A stretch of 64,000 nt of DNA from Trichostrongylus colubriformis. Its lineage: Eukaryota > Nematoda > Chromadorea > Rhabditida > Trichostrongylidae. Below are positions 26,585 through 38,209 of this stretch, in pieces (the stretch's first letter is position 1; the number at the start of each line of letters is the position of its first letter). The translations under genes were made by a program, and so were the position numbers. Location of the stretch: the NCBI GenBank assembly GCA_963978905.1, contig OZ022261.1, positions 37,032,130-37,096,129 on the forward strand, read 5' to 3'. The notes below the pieces were generated by a model. That model did no database searches, was not told the DNA's origin, and saw only the letters and a program-made list of their open reading frames with translations.

Positions 26585-28511
26585 CCAGCCGAGAGCTATG
26601 GCTTTCTCGAATTAAATAGCTTCCGCTACGTTCTGTATGTCATTACTAAAGTTCGCACTAGAACCTCATGGAAGATCATCTCCATTTCGCTTTTCTTCAG
26701 CCTCAGCTCCTTGCAAAAATCTGACACGTAACTGTCTTTTTTTTTGCAAAAACGGCTCCAAGTATCACACCTTGTCCCTGAAGAACCCCTTATCGCACGT
26801 CAGAGTTTGCGGCCCATAGCGATGTACTAGTGCTTCCTATCCCGAAGTGCTTCTGCAGTTGTTCAGTGGCACGTAAAGCTCAGAATAGGGTCTAGCATGG
26901 TTGTGAAAAAAATTTTCTGAGAAAAATATCACCCGGTTTCCCTGCTCCCCGCCACCGAGCCCACCATGTACAATATGCGCTATCCCCTTGTTTCTAAAAA
27001 AGTTGAGTCCAAAAAATAGTCATCGATCGATAAGCATGCTATGGACCGCTTTGCTTTTCTGTATTGTATCAAGTAAAACATGTGGGTATCGTCGTGAATT
27101 GAATGAATTACAATGTTCAACAACGTTGGGAGAGGGGCAACAAGGCCCGAAAAGATCGATCAATTCCGACGAAAATCGGCTGCTGAAGACAATTCGCCAC
27201 CATCACACCAAAAACCCCTGGAGAATCGATGGTGATCTACAGATCCACCAAACACTTGGGATTTTTTTTTTTGACATTTTCTGCAACTGCAGCAAATAAC
27301 AAGAGAGGAGTTCGCTCACAAGCTTCCAACGTGACTGCATAGAGTTCTGCATCGATGAAAGACCCCTACACAAAATCATAACTTCGACGTTGCAGATCAC
27401 TCAACGGGCCGACCATTCAGTCAATGCGCTCCGAAAAAACAGCGATTTCACGTTCCCGAGGGATCGGCAAAAAGTGGGGTTTTCTTAAATTTGGATGACA
27501 GTGAGCGAAATGCCACAAAATCACATGGGGATGACCATTCCAGTCAGTATACGCTACGCACACGATTTTTCGGGGTAGAGGAGACGACGATTCCTGTACC
27601 AACTGTGGCTTGCCTTCCTTTTGTGTTGTGTATTTGAATTTAATGAATTTTCAAAATCTCAAGTCGACTTTCTAAATGGTTTATGTCAGACCTGCACGCC
27701 GTCACTTTGAGATCACCGTTTCTGTACATAATGCGTAACTGCCAGCACGATTCTGGAAAAAAATACAAGTTATGAGTTCGAGCTATGGTTCTGAAAAGGT
27801 GACCAGATGATTTCTGCGTGAAAATCGCTTTCGAGGGCAAACTTCACTGTGGCTACCAAGGAATGCCTTCCTTCCACGTCTTGCCTTTAGAAATAATGGT
27901 AAGGTGTAACATAGAGGTATCAACCGGGATGAACCCCACTGCTCGAAGTATGCGGATTGTTACAAGCATGCTGAGTTATGGGCAAAAGCCTTGGTCTCGG
28001 ACGGGACTCGGTTCGAGTCTCCCCTCGAGATCGCAGTTTTTGCCTATAACTCAGCATAATTGTAACAACTTTCACATCGCAGGCTGCGGCGAAAATCAGC
28101 AGGTAACAAAAATCAAAAAAATATCAAAATTAAGCGAGGATGCCCTTACCATTGTTAATTGAGCAGGATCTCTGAACTCGTTCACTTTTCCATTCTCTTT
28201 GAAGTTCATCCGTAAAAAGGCTTCGAGTGCTCACAGCATGCATATCGAATTGTTACAATGAAAATACTGATTTTCAATCTCCCTCTAATGTGCCCATTAT
28301 TTTTTCTGAACCATTCCGGAAACTAATAACAATTCGCACTTTGCTGAAAGTATATCACTGGTAGTTTGATCAAAAACCGTTGCTCCTATGGACGGTCCCT
28401 TGTCTTTCTTGTTCCTTATAATTTCATTTCTAAGGTGAAAGCCACCTTCATATTAATATCAGTACACACTATGAAGTTTGAGTTATATTGCTGAGCAATG
28501 TACTGTGAGGC
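26585..28511 (+). repeat. Left arm of a 1.9-kb inverted repeat
   Basis: This arm is the reverse complement of 31549-33472. The outer ~180 bp are diverged, but the central part is nearly identical: the frame at 27818-28110 and its mirror at 32242-31950 read the same for over 90 residues. The outer limits are set where the match starts (CAGCCGAGA-G/T-CTATG) and the inner limits at CTGTGAGGC. It contains a 108-bp hairpin at 27959-28066. No transposase-like reading was recognised in either strand of the arm. Confidence 0.9.
27959..28066. repeat. tRNA-like hairpin element, copy 1
   Basis: A 108-bp palindromic unit whose ends pair (GTTACAAGCATGCTGAGTTA with TAACTCAGCATAATTGTAAC). Next to the ends lie GGGCAAAAG and its near complement, and in the middle GGGACTCG-GTT-CGAGTCTCCC, which includes a pol III B-box-like GGTTCGAGTCT. 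Same unit at 31994-32101 in the other arm and a longer diverged one at 34087-34262. Confidence 0.8.
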
Positions 28512-29460
28512 TCGTTTTTTTAATAGCCGTCGACAGTTGGGCACAGTGGCGCGAAGAAGGGGCTCCTTACCCATATCCACCCACCAATCTGCCCCTGCGC
28601 CGTATCTCAGGGCACGATGCGGGGTCACGCTGCTCCATTTGCGGGTTTGATTCTTCACCGCGCTGCGACGTCGCATCGGCTTCTTCTGCTCTGCGCTATA
28701 ACCTCCTCCATCCACCGCCCTCAGATTATAAAACTTGCTTGTTTTAGTACGGTAGCGCGAATGTGACATTCCTGGAAAATTGAATGGTAATGGAAATTTC
28801 TTACAGGCGCATATGTTCAAATGGAAGCCATGCCGGGTTTTTTTTTTCGGATTTCAGATGCATTTGTTGAGTATCTAACAGGTCCGAGCCAATTTAGCGT
28901 TTGTTTGACCATCTCTATGAGCTCTCATGTTTGTGGCATCGGAAGCTCCACATTCTTCTAGAAGTTATCCTCATCTCGGGATTCTAACCCGGAATGCTAG
29001 TTCGGACCTTTTCTCTTCCCAACCTGTCAACGTTAATCGTCACGTGCAACAGAAGAATTCACTCAACCAGTAACTAATCGCTTGTTTTGCACAGAAAGCC
29101 GCCACCTGGTATCCTGCAACTTACGATAAGCGCAGAATTGCGGCCACTTTCTTTCCTTCTTTGCAGCTTTCTACGTAGTGCTGGAATTAGCATCCCCTTT
29201 GTCGATCTCTCTGCTGTTTTCTGACGCTTTGTGTGCAATCAAATAAGATAGCTGGTACGAAACATAATTAATCTTTGAAGTGTTGGATATTACGTAACTT
29301 CTAATAAAGTTGCCCTGTGCCCCTATATTAGCTCTTATTAACGAACCACTCCTTGCCTTAGTACTTCGGCTTCCTACAAAGGCATGAGCAATCCTCCCAT
29401 TGTAATACATTCCACGCTGGAGGGGAAACCCACCCATTTTTTGGGGTGTTAAGCCTCATG

Positions 29461-29780
29461 CCGAATTTCCGCGCGCGGTGAGCGGCTCCTCGGATTTCTA
29501 TGCGTGTGATTGCCTACATTGCTCCTTTCAAAGTTTTACGCCCGGCTTAACCATTTCTTGATTAGGATTGTTATCATGCGATGCCCTTCTTTCTTTTAGT
29601 TTCAGGGCATAAATGCTTTTTTTAAGATAAGGATGGGATAAACGGCCATTTCTCTAAAGACTTCTATGGTACCAGCCCCTTGCGACCTGAGCGGTATTCC
29701 AAACGACCGCGGCAAGTTGTGCTGGTGGCACCGCGAATACGACGCCGCAAAGCGAAAATTCGACATAAGGCTACACATCT
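29461..29780 (+). repeat. Dispersed repeat family 1, copy B
   Basis: Second copy of the family seen at 14873-15214, same orientation, diverged by substitutions and small indels. It lies inside the spacer of the large inverted repeat and has no copy outside that position in this cluster. Confidence 0.65.
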
Positions 29781-30659
29781 AACTTATGTAGTGCAGGACT
29801 TTCACCAAAAAGTAGAGCATCGAGCGGTCTGGCTCTTGTTTTAGTGATTATTTCAGTTCTTAATTACTCATCGATGGTTCAGCTGATGAGAGATGATTTC
29901 AAACTGTAAGAATCACCTCGTTCCACATTCTCGCTGTAACTTCTTTATTCCTCAATCCTGGTCAAAACGGTTTCTTACTAAACATTTTTGGCTCGTTGTT
30001 TTTCCCAGTACCGTCCATACAGTTCCGCTAGCTGACGAGCAGCCTTGGGTGTTTCAAATCCAACACTACAGACATTGCATGAAACCCTGACACATTTCAC
30101 CGTCGATTCGAAATACACGCGCAAACAACAGCCCATTTTTCATCTTGGCCCTCTCCACGTTACTTTCATCGCCCACTCCCTAGGCTCTAACAACCTTTAG
30201 CTGCTCTCTAGATGGTTTGGAAGGCACAAACCAAAAATTCCCTGCATAACTGCGGAGGTAGGTTGGGTGCCTGCGATTCGCTTTTTTTGAAGTGATGTAT
30301 ACGCCCCGAGAAATTTCGAATTATGTATTCTGACGGATCCTGAGTTTTTTCCCTTCATAGAACTACCGCGACCTTTTTGCTCTGTGCCATTTGTCGTTTA
30401 GCTATGAGTGCGCTATTGAGGGGCACTTAAGAACAATCTTCTGCATAATGATAGATTACACGCTTAAGACAATAATTTGTTGAGAATATTCGTTAAACAT
30501 ACTTCAGCGCACTCACGCCCCCCCCCCCGTGTCTTCCACTGAGAGCCATCCTGCTACTTGAATGGTTCGATTGTGAAGGTTAAAAGATAGCGATGCACAT
30601 CCCGTGCTTGCCTGGAAAATTGTGTTTGCTGGGTGACCACTGATATGTAAAGCCATCGG

Positions 30660-30905
30660 GAGCGTACAATACCGCTCACGTTTTCTGATCGACACCCTGC
30701 GACGGATCAGTCAGTCGCAAACCGTCGTACCGTCGCAGCGTCATAGCTTCGTAAATGGAAAATGGTGAACGGTGTTAGGTCCGTCCAAATGCGTCGAGTC
30801 CAACATTGTATAGAATCACTATTAGGTTGCTGACGAGGAAGCTCTTTCAGGAAATGGAGCGGTTTTTAAAGACAGTTTTTTGCAACATATGGGGTACATA
30901 CATGT
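30660..30905 (+). repeat. Segment mirrored at 33990-36110
   Basis: 30660-30760 (around GACACCCTGCGACGG and GTTTGCGACTGA-type text) is the inverse of about 36030-36110. The text near 30796-30815 resembles the inverse of about 35955-35975, and 30821-30905 (AAATGGAGCGGTTTT, TGCAACATAT, GTACATACATG) is the inverse of about 33990-34095. The right-hand copy is therefore collinear but interrupted by about 1.85 kb. Confidence 0.6.
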
Positions 30906-31548
30906 CAGTTTTTTGTCAGTCGGGCTGCTTCTGAATTTTGTAAATTTGCCAAGAGATTTGGCTTGCCAGGGAGCATATTTCAGTTCAAAAAGGCACTGCG
31001 CAATTACTTGTCGTAATGGTGCTATCGATTACTTGTTCGCATCTGACACTGAGACAAATCGGAACTATTTTTCTCTTCTTATTTTCATATGCTGCTGAAT
31101 TCCTTGTTTTACATTCCTGTGACTTTTAGCAAGATGACGTTTCTTCTCTGGATTATGTTGCTCGTTGGTGCTATTCTATTTTAGTAGCTCATGCTTCATG
31201 TACCTGTTGTGCATGCAATAAATAAATAAATACATGATACATATAACTAACCTGCATTTTTCCTGAGCGGCCCCATAAATGCCAGAATCGATGGTTCGAT
31301 CCCCACTGAAGACAAATTTTTGAAAATCTGGATTTTCGGTTTGTAGGTACGTAACAATTTGAATATGAAAATTCTGTGCAATAATCACTTCCAAAGTACA
31401 AAGCTACTCCTCGTTATTATTTTGTAGCGAATATAGCGGCTAAATTATTTGAGCCTGCCAGTTCTCATAAAGCACGAACAAGGCGTTTTCGCGTGGAATG
31501 TGCTCAATATTCTTACTTAGAGGGTCGAACTACCCTTGAGTGTGAGAC

Positions 31549-33472
31549 GCCTCACAGTCCCTTGCTCAGCAGTATAACTCAAACTTCATAGTGTGTGCTG
31601 ATATTGACATGAAAGTAGCTTCCGCGCACGAAATGAAATTACGTGGAACAAGAAAGACAAGAGACCGTCCATAGGAGCAAAGGGTTTTTGCTCAATACTA
31701 CCCGTGATATACTTTCAGCAAAGTGCGAATTGTTATTGGTTTCCGGAATGGTTTAGAAAAAATAATGGGCACATTAGAGGGAGATTGAAAATCAGTATTT
31801 TCATTGTAACAATTTGATATGCATGCTGTGAGCACTTGAAGCCTTTTTACGGATGAACTTCAAAGAGAATGGAAAAGTGAACGAGTTCAGAGATCCTGCT
31901 CAATTAACGATGGTAAGGGCATCCTCGCTTAATTTTGATATTTTTGATTTTTGTTACCAGCTGATTTTCGCCGCAGCCTGCGATGTGAAAGTTGTTACAA
32001 TTATGCTGAGTTATAGGCAAAAACTGCGATCTCGAAGGGAGACTCGAACCGAGTCCCGTCCGAGACCAAGGCTTTTGCCCATAACTCAGCATGCTTGTAA
32101 CAATCCGCATACTTCGAGCAGTGGGGTTCATCCCGGTTGATACCTCTATGTTACACCTTACCATTATTTCTAAAGGCAAGACGTGGAAGGAAGGCATTCC
32201 TTGGTAGCCACAGTGAAGTTTGCCCTCGAAAGCGATTTTCACGCAGAAATCATCTGGTCACCTTTTCAGAACCATAGCTCGAACTCATAACTTGTATTTT
32301 TTTCCAGAATCGTGCTGGCAGTTACGCATTATGTACAGAAACGGTGATCTCAAAGTGACGGCGTGCAGGTCTGACATAAACCATTTAGAAAGTCGACTTG
32401 AGATTTTGAATTCATTAAATTCAAATACACCACACAAAAGGAAGGCAAGCCACAGTTGGTACAGGAATCGTCGTCTCCTCTACCCCGAAAAATCGTGTGC
32501 GTAGCGTATACTGACTGGAATGATCATCCCCATGTGATTTTGTGGCATTTCGCTCACTGTCATTCAAATTTAAGAAAACCCCACTTTTTGCCGATCCCTC
32601 GGGAACGTGAAATCGCTGTTTTTTCGGAGCGCATTGACTGAATGGTCGGCCCGTTGAGTGATCTGCAACGTCGAAGTTATGATTTTGTGTAGGGGTCTTT
32701 CATCGATGCAGAACTCTATGCAGTCACGTTGGAAGCTTGTGAGCGAACTCCTCTCTTGTTATTTGCTGCAGTTGCAGAAAATGTCAAAAAAAAAAAATCC
32801 CAAGTGTTTGGTGGATCTGTAGATCACCATCGATTCTCTAGGGGTTTTTGGTGTGATGGTGGCGAATTGTCTTCAGCAGCCGATTTTCGTCGGAATTGAT
32901 CGATCTTTTCGGGCCTTGTTGCCCCTCTCCCAACGTTGTTGAACATTGTAATTCATTCAATTCACGACGATACCCACATGTTTTACTTGATACAATACAG
33001 AAAAGCAAAGCGGTGCATAGCATGCTTATTGATCGATGACTATTTTTTGGACTCAACTTTTTTAGAAAAAAGGGGATAGCGCATATTGCATATGGTGGGC
33101 TCGGTGGCGGGGAGCAGGGAAACCGAGTGATATTTTTTTCAGAAAATTCTTTTCACAACCATGCTAGACCCTATTCTGAGCTTTACGTGCCACTGAACAA
33201 CTGCAGAAGCACTTCGGGATAGGAAGCACTAGTACATCGCTATGGGCCGCAAACTCTGACGTGCGATAAGGGGTTCTTCAGGGACAAGGTGTGATACTTG
33301 GAGCCGTTTTTGCAAAAAACCGTCACGTGTCAGATTTTTGCAGGGAACTGAGGCCGAACTAAAAAAATGAAATGGGGATGATTTTCTATGACGTTCTAGT
33401 GTGAACTTCACTAATGGCTATAAAGTACGTAGCGGAAGCTAATTAATTCGAGAAATTCATAGATCTCGGCTG
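31549..33472 (-). repeat. Right arm of the 1.9-kb inverted repeat
   Basis: Inverse copy of 26585-28511. Differences in the core are few, such as a G-to-D codon change in the mirrored frames at 27417-27602 and 32456-32641 and small changes in poly-A/T runs; the outer end and the inner end near 31600 are more diverged. Frames open in one arm are open in the other, but none resembles a known protein. Confidence 0.9.
31994..32101. repeat. tRNA-like hairpin element, copy 2
   Basis: The mirror of 27959-28066, carried in the right arm of the large inverted repeat. Same 108-bp length. Confidence 0.8.
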
Positions 33473-34086
33473 TATTAACTTCTACAGATAGAAAGGGCAC
33501 CATGTACCCATGTCTGAACATACTTTCTCGGAGTTGAGGTCAAAGTTTGGCTTGAGCTAGAAATGTGTTTCCGAGAGATTGTCCCCTTGAACACGAATAT
33601 GACACTCAGTTAGCAAGAAAACAATGTAGTTCGCTACGGGCCACTGCGTGTTCAGAAAAGACGAATCACCAAAATCGCCGAAACCTTGTAATCAAGGGCA
33701 GTCTGGCATTGACAGCGAAAGTCCTAGTCATTTGGCATAGAGACTATGCGAGGAAGGAAAAGTGAAATCCAAAAAAATGCAAAATGCTGCCACTGTCGCG
33801 ATTTGAGCTACAAACTCCTTGGGTATCGATTATTAAACTCCTATACACTTTCCATGTCTTCCTTTTCCACGCTAAGTAGAAGTGCACCTCTAAATCTGCC
33901 AATAGGCAGCACGCAAGTGGTGCGCGACCAATTAGTGAGTCGAAGTCGCCGTTTCAGAACTTCTTCCTTCGCTCCTCTGCTGTTTGTTACGGTCAGATAT
34001 GAAGGATTGTTATATGCTTCATGTATGCACACCTATATGATGCAAACCGTTTTCGAAAACCGCTCCATTTTCTGGAAGAACTCCCT

Positions 34087-34262
34087 CGTGAGCTATGGGC
34101 AAAAGCATTGGTGGCTAAGCTAGTTATGCTAGCTTAGCTAGCTCAATCTATAGTAAACATGCCATTCAGAAACTGAGTCAAGGTGAAAGGGTCTCGTTAG
34201 CGAAGCATGGAGTACGGGCTCGAGTCCCGTCCGAAACCAAAGCTTTTGCTCATAGCTCTCCA
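34087..34262. repeat. tRNA-like hairpin element, long diverged copy 3
   Basis: Ends AGCTATGGGCAAAAGC and GCTTTTGCTCATAGCT pair, as in the shorter copies. The interior is longer, with a perfect 10-bp hairpin (GCTAAGCTAG, 5-nt loop, CTAGCTTAGC) at 34114-34138 and a T-arm-like ACGGG-CTCGAGT-CCCGT followed by CCGAAACCA. The flank GCATCGCGGACTGC resembles the flank of copies 1 and 2. Confidence 0.65.
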
Positions 34263-34330
34263 ACCTAATGACAACCTGAGCATCGCGGACTGCATCGAAA
34301 ATTAGCAGCTGTCAAAGTTCAAAAACTTCA

Positions 34331-35967
34331 GTGTATAAATTGTCAAATTTGGTATGTAGGTCACCAACTTCTTTCTAAAACCTCACCGAAAGATCCTCTT
34401 TTGACCTTGGAACAGGACTCCAACTTCTTCAAGCCTGCATTCTCATTTTCAATGGTTGCTCACACATATCCCTCACGAACGTCATTCTCCAGTGTACGTT
34501 GCTCGACATTTTTGTACAAGAGCATTTCACGACATTTCCGAAAGTCTTGATGCTTATTTCGCTAAAAAAGGGAAAATGTACGAACAACTCACTATCCACA
34601 GACTACGTGTTGTGTAGTGTCTGAATGCCACATACCCTTTCACTCCAGAAATAACATGCTTAAGCTATTGTATGATAATCGCGTTTTTTTCAAAAAACAG
34701 ACCACAAAATAATAGACGGGTTTAAACAATGCTCAAAATCTTGGATTTGGAGAGGATATCAACTCCACAGTTGGAGATGGACCAAAAATATGCAAACACA
34801 GATGAAATTCACATTACTGTGAATTCAGGAGTCTAATTGCTGTTCAAAAATGCAACAATCTTTCACGGCGACAGTTTCATATTGCCTTCCTATATCTTAG
34901 GAGTCTTTGACTCGAGCAGGTAAACGCTCATTAACCTCCTGATTACTCTGTGCAGATCAGGTCAATGCCTCAGGTGTTACCTCATCACATCGGTACCTGC
35001 CACCTATTGAGAATGCTCACTGTTGTAATTCAGCATCATGCCAAATTTGTGTGTTTCTTCCTATCAATGATTTTTGGGGTATGAAGATTCTAGAAAAAAT
35101 TCTTTAAAGAAGAAAAGCAGCATATTTATTAGCCTGCTAATAAGGTGGTGGCATATGTGGCTCGTGAACTGAGAATACCGTAGGAGTTCAGATCGATCTT
35201 TATTCGAGCTTCCACTTTTTCATTGGCAGCAGTGAGCACTTCTTATTACATAGTGAGTACCGATGTGATGGTACTGCTAGGCCTTGACCTGATCTGCGCA
35301 GAGAAATTAGGAGGTCAATTAGCGTTTATCACCTTGAGTCAGCGACTCCTAAGGAATAAGAAAACAGTAATGGAATCGTCGCCGTGAAATGATTCTTACT
35401 TTTGAATCGAAAATTTCCTCATGAACTCAATAGTGAAAATTCCGATCGTGCTTGCGTGTTTCAGTACATCTTCATCTTTCAGTACTACTATCATGGGGAT
35501 TTTATATCTTTTCAAATTCACGATTTTAAGCATTGTTCAAACACAACTACTATTCTATGATGGTATACAATCTGTTTTTGGGAAATCTATGCGATTTCTA
35601 TAATTACAGGAGTGGAAGGGGAAATTAGGGGGCATTCAGAATACGCCGTACACCGATGCGAACAATTGCCTGTCTGCAGCTTAGAAGGTAAAATGATTTC
35701 TGCACTACGCAACACGTAGTCTGTGGATAGTTGATTATTCATCAGTTTCCCTTTTGTTTTTGGCTGTTGCTGAAAAGGTTCCTGCAATTTCAAGCGAAAT
35801 GCACTGAGAAGAATGATGTTTGTGCAGAAATAAGCAAGCAGCAGTTGAAATGAGAGTGCAGGTTTGTGTAAGTCGAGGTCTTGTTTGAAGGGCCAAGAAG
35901 GAATTTCCGTAAGCTCTCAAGAAGGAGCTGGTGACCTACTTATCAGAATTTGACATTTTATACATTG
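34331..35967. repeat. 1.6-kb palindromic foldback element
   Basis: Left arm about 34331-35033 and right arm about 35222-35967 are inverse copies with moderate divergence, around a loop of about 190 bp. Landmarks shared by the arms are TGTATAAA, GTAGGTCACC, ACTATCCACAGACTACGTGTTG, AACAATGCT(C/T)AAAATC, TTTCACGGCGAC, CCTTAGGAGTC or its variant, GCAGATCAGGTCAA and CATCACATCGGTAC. No long coding frame was seen. Confidence 0.8.
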
Positions 35968-36110
35968 TTGAACTGAAGCGAACATACCACTGTACACCTT
36001 TTTTATTTCATCCACTTCAAACGAATTCATGACGGTGCGACGGTTTGCGAGTGATTAACCCGTCACAGGGTGTCGATTAATGAGAAAACGCGAGCGCTTT
36101 AGTACCACCT

Positions 36111-37570
36111 ATCTTACGCACACCGAGAGGTGTGGCAACAACGCCCTCAACAGCCTTCGACCAATGGCGATTGGGCTAATATCTTCTTTCCTGCACACCT
36201 GGAACATGCCTTCAAGCACCTACAACTCTAAGTTACTTATTGACACCCGTCTACCAGGACCTGGCAACCGTCGACCACGTGCTAACAATAGTAATTAATA
36301 TCCATGTAATTGTCTGCATCCTCGACAACAATACTTTTGAATTGAGTACTTATCAGCTAATTTTCACCGCTGTCAACACTAGAAGCTGAATGCAATGATT
36401 TTTTATTACTTGCAGCTCACTGTATGCCACCACAATATGAGCACGTGCGGTTTACTACATTTTTTATAATGGGTTGTTGAAGTTGTCGTGATAATTGAAT
36501 GTAGGCTTTCAGCAACAGCCGCCACCACTCACACTGACACACTTGCTTCCTTCCATAATTGCCGTGATAGATGGGGTGATGTTCGCAGTAGATGGTGCTT
36601 GAGAAAGCGGAAGCCACGCGGTTTCCTTGCACTATCAACAAATCGAATCGGGCATATAGCACTTTCTCGATTTGAAACCTGTCGCATTCAGAATAGCGTG
36701 GATTGCTATGGTAGAAAGTAGCAAGTGACTGTATCAGTGCTGAAAAATAGATTTGGATCAAAGTGAGGGTTGAATTTTTGATTTGAGGCCAACTTCTAGA
36801 TCTTTATTCTGCAACCTAATACATTGTGTAATCAGAAGGCAGCTGTTTCCAAGATGAATAGAGTACATTTCATCTCATTGTGTGTGTCAGTTTGTCATGA
36901 ATAGCTGGAGTAATGAGGACAGCTAGTCGCACTGTGCGCTTCGGAGTTGATCGACATGATGTGTGATAGTGTGTAGCGAAGCCCCTCAGTTCAGTTTCTG
37001 TTTTTCATAAACCAGCATTTTTTCCTGTTAGTGCATTTTTCTGTGCACATTTCCTTGGTACTGCTGTACACCCCTAATTTCATGCTCCCAGCTTGCTTGC
37101 AACAACCCCATCTGGTTGGTATGCACATCTTCCGGATTCGTAACGGCAAGCCTAATTTGCAGTCGAGGCCTGCTCTTAGGTCTGCACACTTTGTCCTTTT
37201 TCCGATTTTTTTTAAAGGCGATACAGTTCCCATTTTAGCAGCTGATTTGTACTTCTCATTCTTATTGACATCGAGGCCGTTTTACTCAGCTGTCACTTGA
37301 GAGTACATATCCTTCACCTACCAATCTACTTTCCTATGAATTCATAATTCCTAGCTATGCTATTAATTTCACATACTCGTTACAATCCCCTTCCACCGGA
37401 AGGAGCAATTTGGCCTACGGTACTCGCTTGTAGTTCGGCTATTGCACACACGACGCCTTGCTAAGACGTCGAGTATGAAGTCATAGGGTAGTTTCGATCA
37501 TAAACGTTGCATTTGTTCAATATCATCAAGGGTAGTCAATTTCACCTTCTTTGTCCGCCGCCGATAAGCA
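36111..37570. other. Non-coding DNA
   Basis: No gene is supported. Plus-strand frames at 36488-36721 and 37031-37300 and a minus-strand frame at 36417-36761 are open but lack recognisable motifs. Confidence 0.4.
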
Positions 37571-37824
37571 ACTCGACCTCTGAAGGGTGCAGATCGAGGC
37601 GAAGCGCGTCAAGATCGCAATAGCGCCCCAAAGGCGCTTTTTTAAAGGCACCGGGAGGGGGGCAAGGGCGGAATAACGTTTACAAAAACAATGGCGTTTG
37701 AAAACAAACATATGGGTTCGGTAGATACAATGTGTAACGGAACCGGCCTTGAAAAACGCGCCATAGGGCGCCATTTGCCCCCAGGGCGCGCTTCCGTCCG
37801 AACTGCAAGCTTCCGTGGCCGAGC
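37571..37824. repeat. GC-rich foldback element (about 250 bp)
   Basis: The left half (GAAGGGTGCAGATCGAGGCG, AGCGCCCCAAAGGCGCTTTTTT, AAAGGC) is the imperfect inverse of the right half (AAAAACGCGCCATAGGGCGCC, CGCTTCCGTCCGAACTGCAAGCTTC). CG content is well above that of its flanks. It resembles a non-autonomous terminal-inverted-repeat element; no target duplication was identified. Confidence 0.55.
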
Positions 37825-37974
37825 CACGCTTCGTTCATTTTAAAGCTTGTCTTCGGCCTGATGTAACTTTATTTTCGAATTATTTCCTTTTTAGACTGTT
37901 TTCTAGTGACATATTTTACTTGTTTACTTATGGATCTTTTTAATTGTGCATTTCTATACCTGAAAATCTCAGAA

Positions 37975-38209
37975 GGGTCAAATAAAGTTGGGGGGGGGGA
38001 GGAAGGCGCAAGTTTGCGTCGACGTCGAAGCTCCTTTCCCTTACTAGGCTTAGGTTAAAATTGATATCCCCTCCTCCCACATTAAAAAAGCATCTGTCAA
38101 AGCATAGGTTTCATCTGCTTTAGCCTAACCCTAGGAAGGGAAAGAAGCTTTGACGTGGGTGAAGATTTTGCGTCTCCCCCCCCCCCCCCCCCCCGACTTC
38201 ATTTGACCC
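37975..38209. mobile_element. Poly-G/poly-C capped MITE, copy 1
   Basis: Starts GGGTCAAATAAAGTTGGGGG and ends CCCCCGACTTCATTTGACCC, so the ends pair, and each carries a homopolymer tract (9 G on the left, about 19 C on the right). Inner text GAAGCTCCTTTCCCT...GCCTAACCCTAGGAAGGGAAAGAAGC also folds. Same element at 55399-55648. Non-coding, about 235 bp; no clear target duplication at this copy. Confidence 0.8.

Larger units (their letters stand above)
28512..31548. other. Spacer between the 1.9-kb inverted arms
   Basis: About 3.0 kb with no supported gene. It holds dispersed family 1 copy B (29461-29780), a C-tract near 30519, segments at about 30660-30905 that match 33990-36110 in inverse orientation, and AAAT repeats near 31218-31233. 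A B-box-like GGTTCGATCCC at 31292 lacks the rest of a tRNA. Confidence 0.6.
33990..36110 (-). repeat. Interrupted inverse copy of 30660-30905
   Basis: Both ends (about 33990-34095 and 35955-36110) match 30821-30905 and 30660-30815 in inverse orientation. Between them sits extra DNA: a long variant of the tRNA-like hairpin and a 1.6-kb palindrome. The uninterrupted left copy shows roughly what the site looked like before insertion. Confidence 0.6.

Noticed and set aside
31280..31310. GGTTCGATCCC, a tRNA B-box match
   Set aside because: No A-box, anticodon arm or acceptor stem fits around it.
34180..34235. tRNA-like text with T-arm and CCA
   Set aside because: The D and anticodon arms are missing, so it is not a tRNA gene; it is treated as part of the hairpin element.
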